A DNA stretch of 5,912 nt from Planctomycetota bacterium (GTDB lineage: Bacteria > Planctomycetota > Planctomycetia > Isosphaerales > Isosphaeraceae): positions 1-5,912 of the forward strand of contig JAJYCH010000334.1 in the NCBI GenBank assembly GCA_021778575.1, read 5' to 3'. How positions within the stretch are numbered: position 1 is the stretch's first letter; each line of letters starts with the position of its first letter. The notes under the pieces are model-generated. The model searched no databases. It saw only the letters and a list, made by a program, of their open reading frames with translations, and had not been told where the DNA came from. Shown piece after piece: positions 1 to 5,141 of this stretch. Position numbers and translations under genes: made by a program.

Positions 1-167
1 TCGACCAGCACGGCGCGGACCAGCCCGCCTTCACCGGCGACCCCGACCGGCTGGTCGCGCCGCGCGGCGAGCGCGCCCGACGCGGTGATCGTGCGCGCGA
101 CATTGCTCTGGCCCGGAACGATCACGACGGACTGGGTGCCGGTCCGGGTGATCCGTCGCTGAAGATT
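1..167 (-). CDS. RND/HlyD-type efflux adaptor, N-terminal fragment (partial)
   Basis: The minus-strand frame is open from a TAA at 168-170 through the left edge (about 55 codons). It reads QSVVIVPGQSNVARTITASG followed by ALAARRDQPVGVAGEGGLV. This matches the start of periplasmic adaptor (membrane fusion) proteins of tripartite RND pumps, where a short beta strand ending in 'TGxL.AR....V...GG.V..VLV' leads into the lipoyl-like domain. Such proteins link an inner-membrane RND pump to an outer-membrane channel. The signal peptide or membrane anchor expected upstream is absent: the frame hits a stop right after NLQRR and has no ATG. GC here is about 75%, against about 54% in the next 120 bases. 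The fragment is therefore truncated, either biologically or by a misassembled contig end. Family assignment rests on pattern recall from a short stretch, so it is moderate. The remainder lies outside the window. Confidence 0.5.
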
Positions 168-213
168 TTACCGACCTGGGCGATCTTCCCATCCCGGATA
201 TCTCGGTTCACGC

Positions 214-219
214 TATAAT
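214..219 (+). promoter_or_regulatory. Candidate -10 box (TATAAT) for the desaturase/SDR gene
   Basis: A perfect TATAAT lies 64 bases before the ATG at 284, in an AT-richer stretch. No convincing -35 hexamer sits 16-18 bases upstream (191-196 is ATCCCG), so only the -10 element supports this. It would give a leader of roughly 58 bases. Confidence 0.35.
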
Positions 220-283
220 CAAGTCTCAGGATTCGCGGTGTGATCGAGCGACCGGAAGGACCCGGACCACGGAGATTCATCCC

Positions 284-1498
284 ATGATCGGCCTGGAAAT
301 GGTCGGGCACTGGTTGCTTGTCGGCGTCGAAGGGCTGGCCCTGTTCCTGGCGGCGTCGACCCTGTTCGACGTGGTCCACTACGTCCTCCACCGGTTTCTC
401 AAGTCACGGTTCAGCCTGTTGCGACGGCTGGGCCTGTTGCATCAGTCGCATCATGACTTCTACACAGATCAGCTTCAGTTTGATTCGCGCCATGCTCGGG
501 CCAACCTGCTCTATCACGTGATTCCCGAATATCTCAACCAGGTCTTGTTCACGCTGGCGGGTTACTTTCTGGTCGGGATCGCTCCGGTAGTTCTGGCCGT
601 TGCGGTCGAGACGTTCCTGTTCGTGATGGTGCTGATCCGAGGGGGGATGGACGAGCATCACATCGCGGCCGAGGCCCGCAAAGGGCGACGGAACTTTAAC
701 GGTGGCCTGTTCGTCACGGCCGACTATCACTCGCTCCATCATATTTATCCCGACCGATTTTATAGCTCTTACGTCACGCTGTTCGATCGTTTGATGGGAA
801 CGGCCTGCCAGATTGCCGGGCGTCGAGTCGCGCTCACCGGCGGGTCGGGAGCGTTGGGAGAGGCGCTGTCGCGGCTCCTCGAACGCGAAGGCGCGGTGGT
901 GACGACCTTGAAGCACGGCGTCGACTTCACGGCCGACGACGCCTCGCCCGCCGATCCGATTCTGATCGAGGCCGATATTCTGGTCCTCGCGCACGGGGCG
1001 AAGGGAGACGAGGCGATGGCGGCGAATTGCGATTCGTTCGTCGCCTTGATCGAACGGTTCCAGGCGCTCAAGACCCCGCCGCTTAGCCCCACGGAAGTCT
1101 GGGCCGTGGGGTCGGAGATCGAGTGCCACCCCAGCTTTGGCGACCCGGTCTTGAAGGGCTATCGCGATTCCAAGGTGGCCTATGCCAGGCATGCCCGCCG
1201 GTTCTATTCGGATCGAAGGCTGATCTATCGCCACATCGTGCCGTCAGCCTTCCGGTCGAAGATGGGGCCGGGGCTGATCTCGGGCGAACAGGCCGCGCGG
1301 TGGTCGCTGTTCCTGATCCGCCGGGGGTTCCGCTACGTGCCGGTGACCTATACCGGGATCGCGCTGGTGAACTACTTCAAGTTCGTCTGGTTCACCCGGG
1401 CCTCCCGGAGTGCAAGCCGCGAACGTGGACCACATCGGGGTGAACGGGGCCTGAAGTCGACGGCAAACCCGGCCTCTCGCGAAACGCTGGTCCCCTGA
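284..1498 (+). CDS. Fused sterol desaturase/fatty acid hydroxylase and short-chain dehydrogenase
   Basis: This 404-residue membrane protein joins two enzyme domains. Residues 1-175 are a fatty-acid-hydroxylase/sterol-desaturase domain with the diiron histidine boxes HYVLH (32-36), HQSHH (53-57) and HSLHH (149-153), plus HH at 125-126. Hydrophobic segments at about 8-28 and 84-118 place it in the membrane. Residues 180-370 are a short-chain dehydrogenase (SDR) domain: a Rossmann glycine motif TGGSGALG (185-192), a candidate catalytic Ser277 and a YxxxK motif (Tyr293, Lys297). The layout matches proteins annotated, mainly in cyanobacteria, as bifunctional sterol desaturase/short-chain dehydrogenase; the substrate is unknown and a lipid or isoprenoid is only inferred. 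The ATG at 284 has GGAG nine bases upstream. The last ~33 residues are Arg/Ser-rich and look non-conserved. The gene stands alone, with no neighbour in the same direction. Confidence 0.85.
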   Translation: MIGLEMVGHWLLVGVEGLALFLAASTLFDVVHYVLHRFLKSRFSLLRRLGLLHQSHHDFYTDQLQFDSRHARANLLYHVIPEYLNQVLFTLAGYFLVGIAPVVLAVAVETFLFVMVLIRGGMDEHHIAAEARKGRRNFNGGLFVTADYHSLHHIYPDRFYSSYVTLFDRLMGTACQIAGRRVALTGGSGALGEALSRLLEREGAVVTTLKHGVDFTADDASPADPILIEADILVLAHGAKGDEAMAANCDSFVALIERFQALKTPPLSPTEVWAVGSEIECHPSFGDPVLKGYRDSKVAYARHARRFYSDRRLIYRHIVPSAFRSKMGPGLISGEQAARWSLFLIRRGFRYVPVTYTGIALVNYFKFVWFTRASRSASRERGPHRGERGLKSTANPASRETLVP

Positions 1499-1733
1499 CG
1501 CCCGTCGTCAGATCCAGACAAAGGGCGCGCCGCGTCGCAAGTACGCCCTTGCCCCGGGTTCTGGAACCTTGCGCATCCGTCGTCGGGAATTGAACCGCTG
1601 TTCCAGGCGGAAACCGCCGGTTTCTCGGATCGCTCGACAGGTCGTCTTTCCGGGGAACGATGGCGATCATCCGGGCGAAGTTGAGCCACCACAACCGACC
1701 CTTTCCCTTCCAGATCAGATATTTTTGGCTCAT
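1392..1733 (-). CDS. Possible small basic protein (doubtful ORF)
   Basis: A 113-codon minus-strand frame begins MSQKYLIWKGKGRLWWLNFA. I do not recognise it. In favour: an AGGA about seven bases before the ATG, and plausible GC-ending codons over the first ~35 residues (a basic, Trp-rich start followed by VPRKDDLSSDPRNRRF). Against: it overlaps the 3' end of the desaturase/SDR gene by 107 bases on the opposite strand, its second half reads like random GC-rich sequence, it lies just downstream of a strong terminator for the neighbouring minus gene, and there is little room for its own promoter. Its start codon also lies inside the 1722-1776 inverted repeat. It may be a decayed gene whose real part is only the first 40-50 residues, or a chance frame. 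Confidence 0.22.
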   Translation of the reverse strand: MSQKYLIWKGKGRLWWLNFARMIAIVPRKDDLSSDPRNRRFPPGTAVQFPTTDAQGSRTRGKGVLATRRALCLDLTTGVRGPAFRERPGLPSTSGPVHPDVVHVRGLHSGRPG

Positions 1734-1776
1734 GATGGATTCCTGGACCACCCCGCAATCCAACATGAGCCAAAAA
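1722..1776. repeat. 13-bp perfect inverted repeat, extended stem-loop
   Basis: TTTTTGGCTCATG (1722-1734) is mirrored exactly by CATGAGCCAAAAA (1764-1776). After one A/A mismatch the pairing continues with TGGATT (1736-1741) and AATCCA (1757-1762), leaving a 15-base loop. The T-tract lies on the 5' side of the stem on either strand, so this is not shaped like an intrinsic terminator. The right arm shares its A-run with the T-tract of the adjacent minus-strand terminator. Confidence 0.8.
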
Positions 1777-1809
1777 AAAGACCCGGGCCTCGTTTCCGAG
1801 GACCGGGTC
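1772..1809 (-). terminator. Intrinsic terminator of the Cys-rich protein gene
   Basis: On the minus strand a GACCCGG/CCGGGTC stem, continued by CCTCGG and GAGG around a short AAAC-type loop, is followed directly by eight T residues (plus-strand A-run 1772-1779). It begins 25 bases after the stop codon at 1835-1837, the right distance and orientation for that gene. Confidence 0.9.
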
Positions 1810-1834
1810 GCTGAAGTCGTTCTTACCAGACCGA

Positions 1835-2443
1835 TCAGGGCTGGGGGAAGGTCGTGGCAGGACCGCCGCATCGTCGGAGGTGGTCCTTGTCGATGAAGAC
1901 GACTTCGACCCGAGCCTTACGATGGTTGAACGGAATCGGATAGTCCGACCAGTACGACTCGTCGAAGTAGACCGAGCACTTGTAGTGGCAGTGGACCAGT
2001 TGGCAAGGGCCGGCCAGCGGATAGACCTTGCAGGGGTCGACTTTCTCGCCGATCTTCTCGATCAGGATCCGGACATTGTTACGCTGGGTCTCGTAGAAAA
2101 CCGGCGATCCGGTCTTGAACTTGGGTACCTTATCCCAGACTTCTTCTTCACTGGGCGGATCGAGGCAGCTCGCCGGAGCGAATTCACCCGGGATCGGGTC
2201 CAGGATCGGAACTTTGTCAGTGTCTTCGCGCTTCATGTCCGCTTCGAGCCTGGCTTGCTGCGAAGGAAGGATCGGGAAGGCGAAGGACCAGCCGGTCGGG
2301 TGGAGCGGCGAGATATTCCTGAAGACGTAGTCGAGGCCGCAACCCACGAAGCTCGTGGAGAAGAAGGCCATCAAGGCACCCGTCAGCAGGCCGCGTACCC
2401 AGCGCGGGGTGAGCGGGCCCTGGTGCCGCGCGGATCGGGACAT
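1835..2443 (-). CDS. Cys-rich exported protein, possible lipoprotein, unknown function
   Basis: This 202-residue protein belongs to no family whose function I can name. Residues 15-36 form an N-terminal hydrophobic segment (LLTGALMAFFSTSFVGCG) preceded by arginines, consistent with a signal peptide or anchor. VGC ending at Cys35 resembles a lipobox, but Phe at -3 is atypical. The mature part has a Pro-rich linker (50-110) and a compact C-terminal region with Cys138, 147, 152, 156 and 192 and the cluster HCHYKC (151-156), suggesting disulphides or a metal site. The segment around SYWSDYPIPF and VEVVFIDKDHL looks like a conserved core of planctomycete hypothetical proteins, but that is recall, not a search. 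The ATG at 2443 is supported by AAGGAGG (2453-2459) nine bases upstream. The gene has its own terminator and appears monocistronic. Confidence 0.85.
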   Translation of the reverse strand: MSRSARHQGPLTPRWVRGLLTGALMAFFSTSFVGCGLDYVFRNISPLHPTGWSFAFPILPSQQARLEADMKREDTDKVPILDPIPGEFAPASCLDPPSEEEVWDKVPKFKTGSPVFYETQRNNVRILIEKIGEKVDPCKVYPLAGPCQLVHCHYKCSVYFDESYWSDYPIPFNHRKARVEVVFIDKDHLRRCGGPATTFPQP

Positions 2444-2769
2444 GAAACTTCCCCTCCTTGGGAACGTGCGCGAACGGGCCGGGGGACTCCACCCACCGGC
2501 AACGGCGCCGGAACCAGATGAATCAGACAGGCTCGGGTTGGCATTCCCTCGGGCTTGTCGTTCGCGGTTCTCGGTCAGGTGCTGTCTTTATCGAACGAGT
2601 TACCGTCCGGGTGTGAGGAATTATCTGCGAACCAGGCCAAATTCCCCTTGTCAGCCCGATCGGGATCGTCGGATCGAACGGCGAAAGCGGTCGAAACTTG
2701 CTTCTAAATTGTTTTGCTTGAAGGGGTTGAGCCGTTTAGACCCAGGAAATGGCCACTCGATCGAGCAAA

Positions 2770-2798
2770 TCGACCCGACTTCCATCCGGTGATATAAT
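2770..2798 (+). promoter_or_regulatory. Sigma70-type promoter for the Uma2-family gene
   Basis: TCGACC (2770-2775; four of six matches to TTGACA) and a perfect TATAAT (2793-2798) are separated by exactly 17 bases. Transcription would start near 2805, giving a leader of about 36 bases before the ATG at 2841. Confidence 0.55.
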
Positions 2799-2828
2799 TA
2801 GAGCGATCCCGACCGACCCTCGCTCCGA

Positions 2829-2833
2829 GGAGG
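2829..2833 (+). promoter_or_regulatory. Ribosome binding site deciding the Uma2 start
   Basis: GGAGG (within GAGGAGG) lies seven bases before the ATG at 2841. An in-frame TTG at 2835 would be only one base away from the site, so the ATG is the start. Confidence 0.8.
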
Positions 2834-2840
2834 CTTGCGA

Positions 2841-3416
2841 ATGTCACCCACTGAAGTCCTCGAACCCGAAGTGGCCCTGGTGGCGGCCGACGATGACGTC
2901 TGCTACGAGGTTGTCGACGACCGACGAGTGGAGTTGCCGCCAATGGGTGCCAATGCAAACCGGATCGCTTTCAACCTGGCTCTTGAGATTCAGAATTACG
3001 CGAAACCTCGCGAGCTTGGCCAGGCGATCACCGAAGGTCTCTTCCGGCTCCGCTCCAGTCCCAGCTTGCAACGACGGCCCGACGCCGCCTTCGTCTCCTT
3101 CGAACGCTGGCCGAAGAAAAAGCGGATACCGGACGAGAACGCCTGGGACGTCATTCCCGACCTGGTTGTCGAAGTTGTCAGCCCGACGAATTACGCCGAG
3201 GAGATCCCGACGAAGATCCGCGAATACTTTGCGGCCGGGGTCCGACGGGCATGGGTACTCTATCTTCACGAGTCGCTCGTCTATGAGTATGACTCGCCCC
3301 GGTCGATCCGGGTCCTGACAATCGAGGAGACTCTCGATGGCGGCGCGGTGATTCCCGGCTTTCAGCTCCGACTGGCCGACCTGTTCGATCAGCCCGACGG
3401 AACCGAGCCGGCTTGA
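2841..3416 (+). CDS. Uma2-family (DUF820) putative endonuclease
   Basis: This 191-residue protein has the length and motif order of the Uma2/DUF820 family, which adopts a PD-(D/E)XK restriction-endonuclease-like fold. Its cellular role is not established, and members are very numerous in cyanobacteria and planctomycetes. Visible family features are an N-terminal 'YEVVDDRRVELPPMGANANRI' type segment (22-42), RRPDAAFV (78-85) supplying Asp81, and PDLVVEVVSP (106-115) supplying Glu111. KIREYFAAGVRRAWVL follows (125-140), with a basic residue and a Trp before the last strand. The core acidic residues are present, so nuclease activity is plausible but unproven. It has its own promoter and ribosome-binding site. 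No methyltransferase, antitoxin or other partner lies next to it; its neighbours point away from it or towards it on the other strand. Confidence 0.9.
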   Translation: MSPTEVLEPEVALVAADDDVCYEVVDDRRVELPPMGANANRIAFNLALEIQNYAKPRELGQAITEGLFRLRSSPSLQRRPDAAFVSFERWPKKKRIPDENAWDVIPDLVVEVVSPTNYAEEIPTKIREYFAAGVRRAWVLYLHESLVYEYDSPRSIRVLTIEETLDGGAVIPGFQLRLADLFDQPDGTEPA

Positions 3417-3431
3417 TCCATTCGAAACGAC

Positions 3432-3466
3432 CGAAGGCCGCCCGGAGCAAGTCCGGACGACCTTCG
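3432..3466 (-). terminator. Hairpin between convergent genes, likely serving the BON gene
   Basis: CGAAGG (3432-3437) pairs with CCTTCG (3461-3466), with an inner CCGGA/TCCGG stem. In minus-strand RNA the whole 15-bp arm pairs, with two G-U wobbles around a five-base CUUGC loop. In plus-strand RNA the same two positions become C/A mismatches. The fold therefore favours the minus-strand BON transcript, whose stop lies at 3495-3497. The trailing T-run is weak on both sides, so bidirectional or inefficient termination is possible. Confidence 0.5.
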
Positions 3467-3494
3467 AGTGGTTTGGGTTCGTCACCCGATCGGC

Positions 3495-4223
3495 TCAGTA
3501 GGCGAAGAGGCCGAAGGGGTACGGGGTGAAGAACGGACGGGTGTAGTTCTTCTTGAAGTCGAGCCACCAGATTCCGTCGTCCCAGCGAAGGGTGACGGCT
3601 CGCCAATCCTGGGGGACTTCGGGGTACGGGTAGAACGGGCCAATGTTCGGCCAGGCCTGCCAGGGGTAGGCGGTCGGGTAGCCGACGGCCGAGAAGTTGC
3701 CCGTCGGAGCGTAGCTGGGCCACGCGTAGTTGGGTTGGTTGGGGCCGGCACCGCTGGGCACACCCATCGCGGCGGGGCCTTCGGGCATCGGGCTTCCGTC
3801 CGGAGCGGCGGCCGGGGCTGCGGTCGTTGCACCTTCGTACATCGGAGCGGACCCGGCCGAGCCGCCGTGGCCGAAGTGGTTGCCCATGGCAACCTGCTGC
3901 GGATACTGAGCCTGACGGACCCGGGCGTCGACCACCTGGATCTGGTCCACGACGCTGGTGACGCCGGCGACCTTGCTCACCAGGGCCAGGGCGTCACGCT
4001 TCTGGGTTCCGTTGGCGACCGTGCCCGCCAGCGTGACCACGCCGTTGTTCGTCTCGATCTCGATCCGGTAGGCCGACAGCGACCGGCTCGACTTCAGGGC
4101 AGAAGCGACGGCGTTCGCGGTCGTCTGGTTCGGGCTCATCGCCGGGGCCTGAGCCGTGGCGATCGAGGCAACCAGGGCCAGAAGGCCGAACGCGGTCGAA
4201 ATCCTTTTCAGACCAAGCAACAT
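3495..4223 (-). CDS. Secreted BON-domain protein
   Basis: This 242-residue exported protein carries one BON domain, a fold of roughly 60-70 residues found in OsmY-type periplasmic proteins and thought to bind membranes or other surface partners. Residues 1-25 are a clear signal peptide (LKR, then GLLALVASIATAQA), with cleavage likely after Ala24 or Ala26. BON spans about 31-99: SALKSSRSLSAYRIEIETNN, then GVVTLAGTV with the central glycine, then a helix and VAGVTSVVDQIQVVD. An Ala/Gly/Pro/Met-rich low-complexity linker (about 105-165) follows, then an aromatic-rich tail with DWRAVTLRWDDGIWWLDFKK (206-225) and a Phe/Tyr/Pro end, which may be a separate small module. The ATG at 4223 has AGGA seven bases upstream. 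It is transcribed alone, after the terminator of the upstream minus-strand gene. Its molecular role is unknown. Confidence 0.9.
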   Translation of the reverse strand: MLLGLKRISTAFGLLALVASIATAQAPAMSPNQTTANAVASALKSSRSLSAYRIEIETNNGVVTLAGTVANGTQKRDALALVSKVAGVTSVVDQIQVVDARVRQAQYPQQVAMGNHFGHGGSAGSAPMYEGATTAAPAAAPDGSPMPEGPAAMGVPSGAGPNQPNYAWPSYAPTGNFSAVGYPTAYPWQAWPNIGPFYPYPEVPQDWRAVTLRWDDGIWWLDFKKNYTRPFFTPYPFGLFAY

Positions 4224-4539
4224 GGCTTTATCCTTCTCCCGCCGATGGCCGACCCTGCCGCACTTGAAGGACGGAGAGCGGGACGCACCGTCCGGGTCGG
4301 GGGATGATGGAGACTCGTTCTTCGGAAATGGACCCGAAACGGGTCGAGGGAAGGGAGAACCGGAGCGAAGTGGGTCAATGGGGTCGATCAGAGGCCGGGG
4401 CCGTCCTTGCTTTCCGAACCGAGGGAACTCTTCCCCACGATTGGCGAGCCGTCAAATCGCCCGACCAAAAAAAATCGGGGCCGATTGGCCCCGAAGTAGT
4501 AAATCGATAATTTCAGACGAGTTATGTCAAAAATAATTC
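4224..4539. other. Leader region of the BON gene
   Basis: This 316-base stretch holds the terminator of the upstream minus gene (4467-4494) and then the presumed promoter and leader of the BON gene. On the minus strand a TTGACG lies at 4450-4455, but the hexamer 17 bases on (AAGAGT) is a poor -10. A perfect small hairpin GACCCG-AAA-CGGGTC at 4331-4345 falls in the leader. No protein-coding frame here looks real. Confidence 0.55.
4467..4494 (-). terminator. Intrinsic terminator of the small membrane protein gene
   Basis: On the minus strand TCGGGGCC and GGCCCCGA form a perfect 8-bp stem with a 4-base loop, followed directly by eight T residues (plus-strand A-run 4467-4474). It lies 45 bases past the stop codon of the gene at 4540-4863. 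Confidence 0.93.
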
Positions 4540-4863
4540 TCAGGCAATCGACTTCGGCTCGGCAACGATCCGGAGAACCCGAGGCGCGGTCGCATGACCA
4601 GGACCACCTCCAATGATCATGCCGATCAGGAGAAATGTCATGGTTCCGCCGGCGAAGAGGGCGAATTCGGAATCGAACCGGCCGCAAAGCGCTCCAAACA
4701 CTCCGAGCCCCACCAGCGCGAAAACGAACCCAATCCGGCCGCGATCGGCCCAGCGGGTCTCGGGAACCAGTCGGGTGAGACAGAGGGTGGCCACTCCCAG
4801 AACCTGGAACAGCATCACCACCACTTCCAGAACGCCATCGATGCGAAGATCGGACGAGACCAT
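4540..4863 (-). CDS. Small three-helix membrane protein, unknown function
   Basis: This 107-residue protein has three predicted membrane helices, at about 10-29 (VLEVVVMLFQVLGVATLCL), 43-61 (RIGFVFALVGLGVFGALCG) and 68-86 (ALFAGGTMTFLLIGMIIGG). Short charged loops join them (RLVPETRWADRGR; RFDSEF), and a basic tail ends AEPKSIA. I recognise no family. The frame stays open upstream to an ATG at 5037, but the ATG at 4863 is preferred because AAGGAG lies five bases before it and the upstream extension looks non-conserved. An ATG at 4878 is also in frame but would put that AAGGAG inside the coding region. The gene stands alone, with its own terminator downstream and another terminator upstream. 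Confidence 0.75.
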   Translation of the reverse strand: MVSSDLRIDGVLEVVVMLFQVLGVATLCLTRLVPETRWADRGRIGFVFALVGLGVFGALCGRFDSEFALFAGGTMTFLLIGMIIGGGPGHATAPRVLRIVAEPKSIA

Positions 4864-4868
4864 GCAGG

Positions 4869-4874
4869 CTCCTT
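4869..4874 (-). promoter_or_regulatory. Ribosome binding site deciding the start of the membrane protein
   Basis: AAGGAG on the minus strand sits five bases before the ATG at 4863, which fixes that codon over the in-frame ATGs at 4878 and 5037. Confidence 0.7.
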
Positions 4875-5075
4875 CCATGGGCGCTGTATGGGAGTCAAGA
4901 AGTAAGGACGTCGCGAGAAGAATCAAGCGAGTCGATTGAGATTCGGAAAATGCAGTTCCCGCGCCAAATCGGGAACAACCAGGAAATTCGCCAGGCAACC
5001 GGCTCGATTCGCTCGAAACTTGAGGAAATTTCGGCAAAAGCTCTCATTTTTCGCCCGAGACCTGGCAGATATTAC

Positions 5076-5112
5076 AAAAAGAGGCTGGCCATTTTTACAA
5101 ATGGCCAGCCTC
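5076..5112 (-). terminator. Strong intrinsic terminator of the Pro/Gly-rich protein gene
   Basis: On the minus strand GAGGCTGGCCATTT and AAATGGCCAGCCTC form a perfect 14-bp stem around a 4-base loop (5081-5112), followed by five T residues (plus-strand A-run 5076-5080). It begins about 30 bases after the stop codon at 5142-5144. Confidence 0.95.
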
Positions 5113-5141
5113 GATGATCTCAGCCAGGATCGACTCCGGTC

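Larger units (their letters stand above)
1499..1834. other. Intergenic region, convergent genes
   Basis: This 336-base stretch lies between two genes that point towards each other. Apart from the doubtful minus ORF, it holds a weak hairpin (AAGGGCG at 1521-1527 with CGCCCTT at 1544-1550, no T-tract) that could serve the plus-strand gene. It also holds a small palindrome GAAACCGCCGGTTTC near 1611-1625, the 1722-1776 inverted repeat, and the terminator of the minus-strand gene. No tRNA or other RNA gene is recognisable. Confidence 0.6.
2444..2840. other. Divergent intergenic region
   Basis: This 397-base region separates two divergently transcribed genes and should carry both promoters. The plus-strand promoter is listed separately. 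For the minus-strand gene I find only weak candidates, such as GATAAT on the minus strand near 2619-2624 and CTGACA near 2649-2654, spaced too widely (23 bases) to be a standard pair. A perfect 10-bp palindrome CCCGATCGGG sits at 2655-2664. Frames crossing the region lack ribosome-binding sites and familiar protein sequence, so I call no gene. Confidence 0.6.

Noticed and set aside
122..391. Minus-strand 89-codon frame crossing the promoter region
   Set aside because: It runs across the GC junction and into the desaturase coding region antisense, and its product is low-information Arg/Gln/Pro-rich sequence.
404..1234. Long minus-strand frame (276 codons) opposite the desaturase/SDR gene
   Set aside because: It is the antisense shadow of a gene with clear family motifs; its translation is Arg/Gln/His-rich without recognisable domains.
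1521..1550. Hairpin AAGGGCG/CGCCCTT as a terminator for the desaturase/SDR gene
   Set aside because: The loop is 16 bases and no T-run follows, so it is mentioned only as a weak possibility.
1575..1605. GTTCAATTCC on the minus strand resembling a tRNA T-loop
   Set aside because: The flanking bases do not form a five-pair T-stem, and no acceptor, D or anticodon arms fit.
1880..2521. Plus-strand frame (213 codons) opposite the Cys-rich protein
   Set aside because: The minus strand has a strong ribosome-binding site, signal peptide and terminator; the plus frame is compositional shadow.
3468..4307. Plus-strand frame (279 codons) opposite the BON gene
   Set aside because: Gly/Arg/Val-rich antisense reading with no plausible start signal; the BON domain and signal peptide on the minus strand are decisive.
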